Shown here one piece after another: positions 1-13,916 of a DNA stretch of 64,000 bases (the stretch's first letter is position 1; each line of letters starts with the position of its first letter). The translations under genes were made by a program, and so were the position numbers. The notes beneath the pieces are model-generated. The model saw nothing but the letters and a program-made list of their open reading frames with translations. It was not told the DNA's origin and searched no databases. Source of the stretch: Ascaris suum (lineage: Eukaryota > Nematoda > Chromadorea > Rhabditida > Ascarididae); contig CM024170.1 in the NCBI GenBank assembly GCA_013433145.1, positions 11,383,866 to 11,447,865 on the forward strand. Reading direction: 5' to 3'.

Positions 1-1392
1 CAACAGGATCATTCATATAAAATCGATCGACGTTCCATTGTTGATCATTCAACCGCTGTGATGCCTAGAAATTAAAAAAAAAAAAGCTTCGCAATTTTTG
101 AATCCGACTCGAAATTTTCGCCCTAAACATCTATATATTTATATTTAGAGTTGATCTATATAAGAGTTGATTTTTGGTGCTCTTTTTTTGGGAGGAGAGA
201 GGGAGCGGAGAGGGAGGCGAATTGAATTTTCAATTAAGATGAAGCGACGATTCCAAATAAGATTCAACTCTTCTTAAGCGATTTCAGTAAAGCAATTTTT
301 GGCTCCTTTTCTCTTACAATTACTCTATCAAATGCACTCTTAATACGAGTAATCTCTATGCTAGGACATAGAACAAATAAATGATCGAATTCAAAATGAT
401 TATTCGTTGTCATTCTTTTTTTTTGTATCATTAAATGTGAAATTAGTATAATGCTTACTTGGATCCTTTTCGGCTTATAGCTGCAGTGGTAGTTTCACTT
501 GGATGTGCTTTAATTCCTTTTCTTTGTTTATCGGCCTCTCGTAGGACGTGTTCTTTCGCTAGAAAAATCCACATTTTCATTGGAAATTTAATGAAATATT
601 TCGATTTTCATGAAAAAAAAAGTGCACTGATATAATTTAACATACAATTAGTACTTACTTCGTTTAAAATATTGTAATATTAAACGTTTTTAAAAACATT
701 TTTTAAAAAATCCCTTCTAGCAAATTTTTTTCATCACTTAGAGCATAATTGTCCGAAGAAAATAAAGAAGAAATAAAAAAATAGCGAGAAAAGACATCAT
801 TATTAAGTGAGGAAGCAAGTACCAACATTATCAAGTGAGGAGGCGAGTACCAACCATTCATACGTTTTATTTGATTTTAATTGTTTTATCCGGTCCTAAC
901 TGCAATCAATTTAGAGTGCAAGAATTCCGAAAATTGCAAAAAAAAGAACTCATTTTTCTAGATTTGATTTTTATGGTTTATCGAAATCCATGAGAAAACG
1001 AAATCTGGTTAATAATTGCAAATTGCAAATTGCAAATTGCAAATTCCTAATGCAAATTGCTCGAAAACAAGAAGACTGCAAGCAGGTGCTTTATATCTTT
1101 AAATATGCTAATTGAGGAAGGAATTATAAGTCACGGATTTTTATTGGTAAATAAAATGCGCTAAACTAAGAAAGAAAGTAAAGCTATTAATATGCATAAA
1201 ATAAAACGTACTTTTGTTAAAATACGCCCAATCGATGTCGTAAGGAATGAGTCCATAAGGAGAGCCAATCCATATCGTTTCAGGCATTTGATCCTCTGCA
1301 TCATTTTCTTTGCCCGGTTGTCTAGCCGACCATACAAGACTTGCGATTGCCAAAAGAGCGACTATCTTCATCGTTACTGCTTTAATAGACAT
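1..1392 (-). CDS. 5' part of a secreted protein gene (four exons, runs off left edge)
   Basis: Seen: exon 1 (1212-1371, or from an upstream in-frame ATG at 1392) opens with a signal peptide, MKIVALLAIASLVWSA, followed by a hydrophilic stretch containing GSPYGLIPYDIDW, and ends at an AAAA|GTACGT donor. Exon 2 is 459-558 (acceptor TTTTTCTAG, donor GTAAGC), exon 3 is 318-360 (donor GTAAGAG) and exon 4 is 1-64 (acceptor TTTCTAG). The four exons agree in phase at all three junctions, giving about 123 residues before the window edge. Exon 2 is Lys/Arg/Thr-rich and exon 4 contains RLNDQQWNVDRFY. No cysteine framework or known domain is visible. The signal peptide suggests export. Family unknown; a peptide precursor or small matrix protein is possible. 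The frame agreement makes this more than chance, but the short exons leave room for error. Confidence 0.6.
798..853. repeat. Direct repeat, two 28-bp units
   Basis: Two tandem copies of a 28-bp unit containing AAGTGAGGA and GAGTACCAA/CAAGTACCAA, differing at about three positions. It lies in the intron between exons 1 and 2 of the left-edge gene. Confidence 0.85.
1013..1045. repeat. Heptamer tandem repeat (ATTGCAA)n
   Basis: About four and a half perfect copies of a 7-bp unit ATTGCAA, with a further loose copy just downstream. Intronic in the left-edge gene model. Confidence 0.9.
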
Positions 1393-5074
<3,682 letters not shown>

Positions 5075-5268
5075 CTATAGTAAGCTTGGACGCTCAACAA
5101 CCTCAATTGACCAATCTGAGACCCTATTAAACGATAAATAAATGTAGACCAGCAACGTTCCTCCGCATATCAATATCAACGCTGCGATGGAGTAGTACTT
5201 GCAAATTACCAATATAATACAAACCACATTGTCATTTCGATTGCATATCCATTTTTGTTTTACAAATG
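5075..5268 (-). CDS. Last exon of an unidentified membrane protein
   Basis: Seen: a CATATTTCAG acceptor just before the exon, then 63 sense codons and a TAG stop. The translation starts FVKQKWICNRNDN and carries one strong membrane helix (YYSIAALILICGGTLLVYIY), then an acidic-aromatic tail ending RPSLL. Third codon positions are GC-richer than the surrounding DNA, as expected for real coding sequence in this AT-rich region. The protein would be single-pass, or the last pass of a larger one, with a short tail of about 23 residues. I did not find the upstream exon. A good poly(A) signal was not evident within about 100 nt. Family not recognised. Confidence 0.5.
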
Positions 5269-5641
5269 CTGAAATATGCGTTATTTTTATCATTGCTTTT
5301 TTTATTCTATATTCGAAGAAAGTGTGAATTTCGATGAACAATGATATTCACATAATTTTCTATCAAATCATAATTGCAATACACTTATTGCTGCAATAAA
5401 CAGATTCTATTCAATTCTTATTCAAAGAATCTTTTCTAAAGTTTCAAGGAATACTTTTGAAAATATGTGCAAAGGAATATTGCTATGTTTCAATAGTAGA
5501 CAAACACCTTTCTTGAGCATTGTTGAATTCTAATGAAAGTGCAAAATTATTGATAGACAATAATCCGTGAACATAATCAGGTTTCGTTTATGTTGTTGAG
5601 AATACACGAAGCACAAGGATTGAGCTGGTTCTCTCTATGAG

Positions 5642-6027
5642 GTCAAAAAAGATCGAGTGAAAGAGGCATCAATTGTTGAAAATGAGGATGAAGAGGAGGA
5701 ATGCGATTGCAAACGCTCTATGGAACTAGATTTTACGATCAAAAGAAAACCACACATGACAACTTCACAAGTGTAACCCTTTGAAGTGTTTGTCACTGGA
5801 CGAGGAAAACCGATTCACTGAAAAAGAATCGCTGGAGGACACATAGCAATTTAATGCGATCTGACAAGATTGTGATGAACGAGGACCTTTATTCAACCGC
5901 TGATAATAAATTAAACAATCACATACATCATTCAAGTGGCTTCTATGGCGAACTATACGTTATTGTTGGAACCACTAAGAACGAAGTTGCAATGCAGTGC
6001 TTATTAGTGGCAGTGTCGTCGCATTAA
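5642..6027 (+). CDS. Two coding exons of an unidentified protein (3' end)
   Basis: Seen: exon 5642-5770 reads VKKDRVKEASIVENEDEEEE and then a basic stretch. Its donor is CAA|GTGTAACC. A 56-nt intron ends at CTGAAAAAG and exon 5827-6027 stays in the same frame for 66 codons (contains NRWRTHSNLMRSDKIVMNED and FYGELYVIVGTTKNEVAM) to a TAA stop. The acidic run (EDEEEE) followed by CDCKRS suggests a soluble, possibly nuclear or cytoplasmic protein. Codon content is clearly better than the flanks. The 5' end is not found; the acceptor at 5640 (CTATGAG) is weak. The acceptor of the second exon also lacks a pyrimidine tract. Function unknown. Confidence 0.45.
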
Positions 6028-8160
6028 AGAAAAACTCTAAAATCAGACTGAAGAGAACGACCCTTTTTGCTTCAAACAATATTTGCGCCAAAAATGAACA
6101 CCATAGTTCAGAGAGTTGACTGAAATGAGAAGAAATTCAGTTGCAATACATTGAACAGACTGGCTATGTAGTGGGTAGAATTAAAATTTCTTCTACGACT
6201 ATCCCGCACCATAAGTGTCCTATCGAATACTACCTTGATTGTGCAAAAAAAAAAGATGTAGTCTTCTAGGACTATTCTAGGACTTCAGATGAACCTAGCG
6301 AAAAAGCGGTGCATAGGCAGAATTGAATTGGATTGAACTGACTGCTTCATTTTTACTTGATCTTTACGAATGTGGAAAGCATACGGACATAACATTGCTT
6401 TCCAAATTAGCAAAAGACACAAAACACAAGTATTTTGGGGCACATACTTGTTAATAAAGCCTAAATAGGCATCAATCAGCAAAACGAAGAAGCAGCAGCC
6501 GATGCACGATGTTCTCATATCGCAACCTGACAGCAGTTCAAGTACACACTATCTTTCTGGATAGAACACTTTTCAGTGTTGGTTTTCATTCCTAGTAAGG
6601 TAATATTTGTGTTGTGTTGTGTTGTGTTCTCAGCTAATTTATGCAATAGGAGACATTAGATACTTATCCACTTCTTTCCCATCTTTTGCATTATTTTGCC
6701 GAATTTTTGTTTTACTGCTCTACCAACTTTAGACCATTTATGTATAATTGTTGGAAGTTATGGTGATCGAATTTTTTTAAATTATGAATCTTTCTATTAG
6801 CAATGTTTATTTCATTTTGGAGGATACATTTATCCTTATCTCTAATGAATGCATCCACCGACAAAGAGAATCTAGTTTTTCTCACCACTTTTTACGCCAA
6901 TTTAAAGCTTTAATGCACTTTGAAACATTTTCGGAACGTGTTCTGAAAGACAGAAGTTCATTTGATAGTATTCCTAGGTCCCTTACTGTGTTATATAGTC
7001 TTCCTAAGCGGCCATAATTTTTGAAAACTTGGCTCGATGACGCGACAACCGATATTTGCATTTAGTTGTCGTGCTTAGGAATGCTGGCTGCTGTATAATA
7101 TATATCTATCCATACATGCAAACATTTTCTCACTTCTCATTTGGAAAGTGGAATATGCGAATTGCAGCCAAATTTCAGAAGAAACATGTAAGCGACTGAG
7201 AATTGTGGGAAAATATCAGTTGGATAAAGAAAGAAATGGAAGAAAAATATTTTTTTTAAAAAATTAGCCCAGTATGCAAATGGCTATTTCTTCGTCGGAA
7301 TAATCATCTGCTTAATATTGAATATGCAATGCGCTCGTGCTCAAAATGTACTTAAATGTTTGTTGTTCGTTACCCATTAAAATGATATAAGTAGCACTAG
7401 CTGCGCCTATAGTCCAATTACGAATGGCTCACGATCTATTTATTATTTTGCGATAGGAAAGAAATTTTTTAGTGAATTTCGATGTAAAAGTAATTTCGTT
7501 CGATTGGATTCGATGTGAGAACACCAAAAAATGGGCTTATCGGATATCACGAATCTTGATCTTTCAAAAGCGTGATCCATACTTCCCAAAAATAAAAACG
7601 CAAATGCATCAATCTAGAGCAATTGTGAAAGATTATTTTACACGGGTCTATATCAACATATACGCATTTAATGTTATCCTTTTCAATATATTTTTGCTAG
7701 TAAAATAAATTACACAAAAGAATGGAATAGATGCTATTTTTTGATGTTGTCCTCATGCTATCGTATCGCTGACTTGATCTAGAGCAATATCACGCACAGT
7801 ATAGGTCAATAAAAATTGAAAAAAAAATTCGGGTATAACAGTTATATAAGGAAAGAAGAAAAAACGCTTATTGAAGTTTATAAAATTATTATGCATTATC
7901 CATATTACAAATGAAAGCATGCGAATTTATTGAAAATATTTTAAAGAAGCAATTATCGACAATACGAAAAAAATATTTTCAAAGAAAAAAAATCTTTACA
8001 ATTACAATACTATTACATTAATAAAACGCGTTAATATTAAATTTTCATTGAATAATTAAATTACTATTTTATATTAAACGATATTATGAAAATATACTCA
8101 TCTCGCAATATAAAAGTATGAAAATTTTTATTGATAAGAAAAGTGGAAGAAAATATTCCT
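6028..8160. other. Non-coding stretch
   Basis: I see no supported exon. It contains a short (GTGTT)4 pentamer repeat at about 6609-6628 and several AT-rich open frames of 70-80 codons that start without splice support. Confidence 0.45.
8127..8132 (-). terminator. Poly(A) signal AATAAA
   Basis: AATAAA on the minus strand, about 29 nt past the TAG stop of the gene that ends at 8161. Position and orientation fit its cleavage and polyadenylation signal. Confidence 0.6.
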
Positions 8161-9962
8161 CTAAAGGCATAACATAAGCTGACCAATACTACCCCAATTG
8201 TCAATCTGGATCGAATAGAATGCATTCCTTAAGTGATCGTTCGCTTGAAGTAGCCTCGTTAGGAAGAATTTTGTTTGCTTTTTACTATAGTGTATATTGG
8301 AATATTTTGATAATTGCTTCATTAATCGTTTTGATGTCGATGTGAAGCTAATACGATCTGCTGGCGCCATTTTTTCGGCAGCTGAAATACACATCAATTT
8401 ATGAATTAGCGATTAAAGATTTCAAAATTTGCGGTGAAATATTTGTATGAAATAAGGAGAGGAAATAAAATGCCATGATTCCTTTACTAGAAGCTTCAAA
8501 TTTTTTTCCCCATTCCTCCCCCATTCCCACCTCCTCCCCTCTCCCCTCGTAAATATCATGGACAACTTCTTCACAGCTCAACGAAACTTTTGGAGTTTCA
8601 AATGTTTTTGACGATAGCAAGAAGATCTTGGTGGTATTGTAAACATGAACGTCCGTCCATTGGGTGTGTATACATGCACGAGCATAGTAACATCTTTAGC
8701 TTCATTTCAAGGTCTCTTATGACAAACAAACGTATGTTAGGTCCACTTCGAATAGAGGAATGGTTCTTCTGGTATGAAATTTTTGAAGGATCAACCTGGA
8801 AGCTCTCCAATGAGATTTAAAACCTCCTCCTACCTTCATAATTTCGGATATTCTAAGCCTTGTATTGGCTCGATTTAGTAAAGGTGAAGAATGGGCTCCT
8901 CTTGACGTTTTATTGAATACTTCAAACAACCTCAATCCAGGCAAAGAACTTTTTAATAGGACGTTCTGCTTCAAAATTACTGCTTAAAATTACAAAAGCC
9001 GTCTTTCATACTTCACCGCTTGTGAAGGGCAAAGACTCGGCTTTCAGAAGTACTTCAAGGCCCTTTAATCTGTATAGAGGTACCCTCATCTGAAAATTAG
9101 AGTCATATCACATGATATGAAGGTGATAAGAGGTAGTTTCTTGTAGTCCTTTGCGGTCAAAGGTCATCATCTACCTTTACATACACCATCCATTAATTAA
9201 CACCTAAAACAAATAAAAACGCAGCACAGTGTGTCATCACTGTTGGTTAAGAACCTTAGATGTTAAGCGGAAACTGTGAATGTGGCATTGAGCACTGAGC
9301 AAAGCTATATATCCATCGATATTGGCCGAGGCTTTTAAGTGACATATTATTATAGAGGGATCAAATTTGCTAACTTCATTTGCATAGCATTCGAGCAGTT
9401 GATTTCTGAGCAGACTACTTCTTGAGATGAGGTAAAAATTGTAGTTCTTATAAGCGCCGTCATAAATCACCATCCGCAGCTGTATCATGAAGTGAAAGAG
9501 CATGATACTGTGTGGTCCAGAATAAAGGCCCCATCGATACAGCATCTCGCTTGATTAAACCCGATGAACTTTTAAGATTGTATTCAAGAAGTCATACCAT
9601 TTAAAATGCATCGAATCAGCGGTGGGTCAGATTCTGGACTAAAGACATCGTTGAGCGTGTTGCAGTTGCCTTTAGGTGCAAGAGCGGAAGTTGTAGGTGG
9701 CTCCGTTACGAGCTCTTTGATATATGGAGATGTCATAATTGACATGGTGCTCGATTCGGTTGTTTCCTCATCGGCAACAGTCGAGGATTCTGCGATCCCA
9801 ACATCCGATGACTTTGAACAATTCAAGAGATGCAGAATCTTTGCTCTTAATTCTCTAAAGAATTCACATCACAGCAAAAACATATAGAAACGCTTTCTCA
9901 TGAAAATAACACACTGTTACCTCCAGCAGCAATAAAAATGAGTCGGAATTTTTGGGAATTTA
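8161..9962 (-). CDS. Multi-exon unidentified gene, 5' end not found
   Basis: Exons read on the minus strand: 9921-9962; 9598-9854 (Ser/Thr-rich, with VADEETTESS and then GNCNTLNDVFSPESDPPLIR); 9255-9545, a 291-nt open exon containing LRMVIYDGAYKNYNFYLIS and KFDPSIIICHLKAS; 9012-9089; 8834-8965; an exon starting at 8795 whose 3' end I could not fix; and the last exon 8381-8161 (acceptor GTGTATTTCAG), ending IDNWGSIGQLMLCL. Introns of 46 and 38 nt keep frame between 9089 and 8795. Weak points: the junction 9598/9545 does not agree in phase for the long exon (a competing 75-nt exon 9471-9545 in another frame does), and the 8795-to-8381 connection is open. The Ser/Thr part looks like an extracellular linker. 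No family recognised. Confidence 0.5.
8508..8547 (-). other. G-quadruplex-capable tract on the minus strand
   Basis: The plus strand has runs CCCC, CCCCC, CCC, CCCC and CCCC separated by 3-7 nt, so the minus strand can form a G-quadruplex. It lies in an intron or at the end of an exon of the 8161-9962 gene. Confidence 0.6.
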
Positions 9963-10444
9963 CTGTAGTTTTTATTTCTTGGTACTTAGTGCTATCAATT
10001 TAATCCGATCTTGGTGGCTATCACGACCGAATTTAAACCATAATCATGCGAAAATCACTTAGATCCAGTCACGGTTTTGACCACATTTGTAAATAGAATA
10101 AAATTTAACCAAACCCAACTCCTGAAATTCAACGGGCTATTTCCTAGGGAAGATCAATTTACTATCCCTTTCGATTTGCCATAAATTAGTGCTATTCCGT
10201 TAAGCATGAAATTAAGTCGTCAAGTAACATTGCGCGAGTATTTCTATTTTGTTCCTCAATATATTATACGTATATTATTTACGACATTATAGTGAACACT
10301 TATGCCGAATTTCTTTTTGATATGAAAGGCTCAATGTGAGTCAAAGCCGAAAAAAAGTTTTCAGTAAACGTTGAGGGTTGATTAGTATAAATTTCTCTCT
10401 TCTCTAGCAATCTCGACTGGCAGATCTATATCTAAACTTCTTCA

Positions 10445-11112
10445 ATGGTTTTTCGCGCAGCATGTGACCTTACGAAATGGTCGCAAATCACGCTGCGCAA
10501 TAGCAATTCAAACGAGCCGCTTGTTCACTTGCTCGTAGTTACGCTCGACCAACTGCAGATGGTGTTGTTTTGGTCAGATCCTCACATTATCACGAAGGGC
10601 AATAGCTGTCACCTGGAGCACTCAACCGACGAAGTATTCCACAAGGGCACCCTAAGAAACCCCAATGACAAGACTCCAACGCATTTATGCATAAAACCTA
10701 ATGAAGCAGCCAGAAGACACTGAAGCCTACTTGAACGATGAATCAGACATCATGTTCGAAAAAACCAGCAGCCAGTCATCCATGCGTTCTCCGCCTCCAC
10801 TCTTCTATCCCCATATTCAACCCAGTCACCCGCGTTACCGTACCGTAAGCGTGGTTTACGCATGATGGAGTGAGGAGAACGCGGTGGGCGTGGTCACGCA
10901 TTAGAGTCCACTCAGCAACTGACGTGGAAGAATGCAATGCATGAAAGTTCGCTACCGTTTGAGCAGGTAGCATCAAAGTGTGCACAGATGTTGACGAAAT
11001 AGTGCAGTGGTCGATGTCCATGTTTTTTCATTCGTGAACTAGAAATTAAATTTTGCAGGATGAAATTAATAGGGGAGAAATATCATCATCCGAGCACATC
11101 TCCACTACTTGA
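10445..11112 (+). CDS. Four-exon gene, unidentified 144-residue protein
   Basis: Seen: ATG at 10445 opens exon 10445-10633 (MVFRAACDLTKWSQ..., then a hydrophobic stretch VHLLVVTLDQLQMVLFW). Then come exon 10710-10839 (EDTEAYLNDESDIMFEK, SSMRSPPPLFYPHIQPSH), exon 10905-10966 (STQQLTWKNAMHESSLPFEQ) and exon 11059-11112 (DEINRGEISSSEHISTT, TGA). Introns are 76, 65 and 92 nt and all phases agree. An AATAAA lies about 35 nt after the stop, near 11148. Codons are rich in G/C at third positions compared with flanks. The Ser/Pro/acid composition after residue 60 suggests a disordered tail. A second donor (GTAAGCG) at 10845 would change the 10839 junction, so the third exon is less sure. The ATG could instead be internal to a longer gene. 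No family recognised. Confidence 0.5.
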
Positions 11113-11906
11113 TGATCATCGGTTGGAGCAAGTCGAAAGTAGCGAAAAATAAAAAAAATGGTAAAAATTCATTAGCAGAAATGGCCGAACTCAATGGGGC
11201 CACACATTTTTGTACGGCTATCTAGGGCGGTACTAGGCAGCAGATGGAAATAAGAGTGTATTTTATTTCAAAGAGAAATGAGACACAAAGCGACCCGACT
11301 CGGGACAAGTGATCTTCATTTGCGCTTTAGGATTGAAACTAAGATGCAAACTGCATACTCTATCTCTTGCTTATCTCGGCAATTTTCTACCTCATCAAAC
11401 TTGATTAAAGACTTCACTTAAGCTTCTTGTGAGACTGTTGTAAATCAACTTATGCTGTTTAGCTGTTGGAACAGCAACTGCCTCGAGTTAGGGCAGCCTC
11501 ATACATCGTCATCTTCTTAGCGTCATTTCCAATATGGTTTGCGGACGTTAATAGAATTGGTAGAAGTTGTCGGCAAACTTAGCAAACGGTACTGGAACTA
11601 TTATTGTGAACAAACCGGATTGGGTTAATGGACCTTTTAGCGTGCCAGCAAGTAATGGAGCGTTAGAATAACGAGAATTGCTACCTCACAGTTCATTTTA
11701 CTACTCTCGAAATTAATTATTAACCATATAAAATAAAAATACTGGAGTCCAAACCATTTTTTACTAGTCAATCCATGATGGTTTCTTCAGGGGAATTTCA
11801 AAATTGGTAAATCTAGAACAAACGTGAAAATTTGATGCTGGAAACGGGAGATGATTTGAAGTGCGAATAAGGGGAGAGTCGGAGAATCCGGGAACATGTT
11901 TTTTAG
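11113..11906 (+). other. Possible further coding pieces, frame unresolved
   Basis: Between two plus-strand coding groups there are coding-like pieces: about 11236-11308 (contains MEIRVYFISKRNETQ, donor ACAA|GTGATC) and about 11464-11530 after a CTGTTTAG acceptor. The second piece is open in two frames, one giving a membrane-like VIFLASFPIWFADV and one ending in a Ser-rich tail. I cannot choose between them by eye. Confidence 0.3.
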
Positions 11907-12896
11907 GCATGCAATGACACGAACTCTTCAATTCAATGAGCGGACGCGTGTGCGAATGTTGCGAAAGAAGGAAAAAGATGGACTTTGGGCGTTAGTCAAA
12001 GGTGTAGTGATGGAACTTTGGAAGTGGGTTCACTAATGTTGGCGAACAAATGGGCGTCTATAGAAGGACGACAAAAATGTTATGACAATCTCGTTGAGAA
12101 CCGTTTCGAAGGAAAGTGGTGAGCAGTTGCAAAATATTTCACTACCATGCCCGGTCCAGAGGCTCTTCGCTATGGCCAGCTGATATTTGGATGTCCTATT
12201 ACTACACCCCTCAGACCATTTAGCAGAAGAAGTCTTCATGCGGTATTTGATCTTTTCACCATTTACTTGAAAAATTTTCTCGCTTCTCTAGCAGTGATTT
12301 AGGTTTTCAGTTGCATTTTTTATAATTTCTATTTATCATGAGCTCAGGATTACTTTTATTAAGGACTATTAACTATATAAGATATCATTGAGATGGCTAT
12401 TCATGATGGTTTTGTTTTGTTTTTTTTTTTGTTATTGAAGAGGTTCTTCGAGATGTTCTTCGAGTCACTTATACAATGCGTAGTTCTTTTTAAAAAAATT
12501 CTTCAAGCAATTATATCATAGCATCATTGCCGTATACAAACATTATTATTTTTATTGTTTAGCATGCACTGATGACTTGCACTGAGCATAAAATATTAGT
12601 CAATTTCAAGGAATTTGCACTACTGACTGTCAATGCTTTAGCATATTAATAGAAATGCAACTTTCCGAGAGGTCGAAGAATGATATATCGATTTGTATAA
12701 TTAATGAATCAGTTAAGGAGATAAATCAAACCACTTTCGCAGGTATTCAGACCAAATTATTCAGAGTCTCCATGTCGAGCGAGCTGCTCAACTTCAACGG
12801 GATGACCTTTCGGCAAGAGCGGGAGAACAGTCAGAGAAGAGGATGGAGACCCAAATGGCAAGATTTATGAACTCTTGCGTTGTCTTATTTTTATGA
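11907..12896 (+). CDS. Two exons of a coiled-coil-like protein
   Basis: Seen: exon 11907-12023 after a CATGTTTTTTAG acceptor encodes TRTLQFNERTRVRMLRKKEK, then DGLWALVKGVVMELWK. A GTGGGT donor leads over a 719-nt intron to exon 12743-12896 (acceptor CCACTTTCGCAG), which keeps frame. That exon reads YSDQIIQSLHVERAAQLQRD and then LSARAGEQSEKRMETQMARF, and reaches TGA. The second exon has the charged, Leu/Ala/Gln-rich heptad pattern of a coiled coil. The first is strongly basic. Upstream exons are expected (the phase at 11907 requires one) but were not fixed. A different frame of the second exon is also open and fits another phase, so the join is provisional. Function unknown. Confidence 0.42.
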
Positions 12897-13721
12897 GTTT
12901 TTTGTTGGAGTACGAGAGAAGGAGACGAAAAAAACATCAAATACGTGTAAGAGACTCCAACACAAGCACCATCTTGGTGGAAAGAAAATGCATAAGTTTA
13001 AAATGCAATTCTGTAAGCATTCAATTTCAAGAAATATAAAGATTCTCTCATTTTAAGTTACAGAAATTTTTTGCCTCAGTTCAATTTCTAAAGTCTCAAG
13101 TAGCCTCCACAATTAGAGACGCGTGCGTCAGCCATCCCCCCACTCAGAAACTGACATAAACACTGTACTTTGTTTTCACACAACATTTACGGGCAAAATC
13201 GTTCAGCGTCTAATTTCTGCAGTCTGAACGTATATGAAATATTGTTGTTGGGGGATAACGACAGAAGGATATAACTTAAATTAGAATGAGAAATTCCATT
13301 CTAGCGGGTAAGATTTGATATTCTCTGTAGCCATTTAATGTGTTCCCACATTATGGTCAAGATATTCACAATATATATATATGGTCACTATAAAAGGAAA
13401 TATAATATATAAACGTCTTAGTTTTCTCTCACTCCAGTTATTTCACTGTCAAAGTTTATTTCTTCGGGAGCTTTCAAGGAAACAGTGCTGCTAGGTTAGG
13501 TAATTAGCTTTTAGAGCATTTGTTCTATCATCAGTATCAGACTAACACCTCACAGCTATTGTGTTTTAAAAGAACCGCCTCCATTTAAAATACAGGCAGC
13601 GCGTTCAACATTCGGTTCAGAACGCTGCTCTATTTTTGGCATTCCTGATAACTTGTAGGCGAATGTTTCCTTTTTTTAGTTTCGTAATTACCTTATTTTA
13701 TGGAGGACTGTGGTTGCTTCA
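12897..13721. other. No gene seen
   Basis: AT-rich sequence between the coiled-coil exons and the foldback element. I see no supported exon or ordered repeat apart from a short (TA)n-like run near 13371-13381. Confidence 0.5.
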
Positions 13722-13904
13722 AGAGTATATACCTAGAGATCATGCAATCTGTATATGGGAAAGAGCTTATTTGACTCATTTAAGGCACAAATAACCGTAA
13801 CATTTCCAGTAATAAGCTGGAAATGTTACCGTTATTTGTGCCTTAAATGAATCAAATAAGCTCTTTCCCATACACAGATTGCATGATCTCTAGGTATATA
13901 CTCT
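13722..13904. repeat. Large near-perfect inverted repeat (foldback)
   Basis: Two arms of about 88 bp (13722-13809 and 13817-13904) are reverse complements with only about three mismatches, separated by a 7-nt spacer (TAATAAG). Outer ends read AGAGTATATACCTAGAG and its complement. It has no coding potential. Known context: such foldbacks arise from MITE-like elements or inverted duplications and, if transcribed, make long hairpin RNA that can feed small-RNA pathways. Confidence 0.95.
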
Positions 13905-13916
13905 AGGTAATTATCA

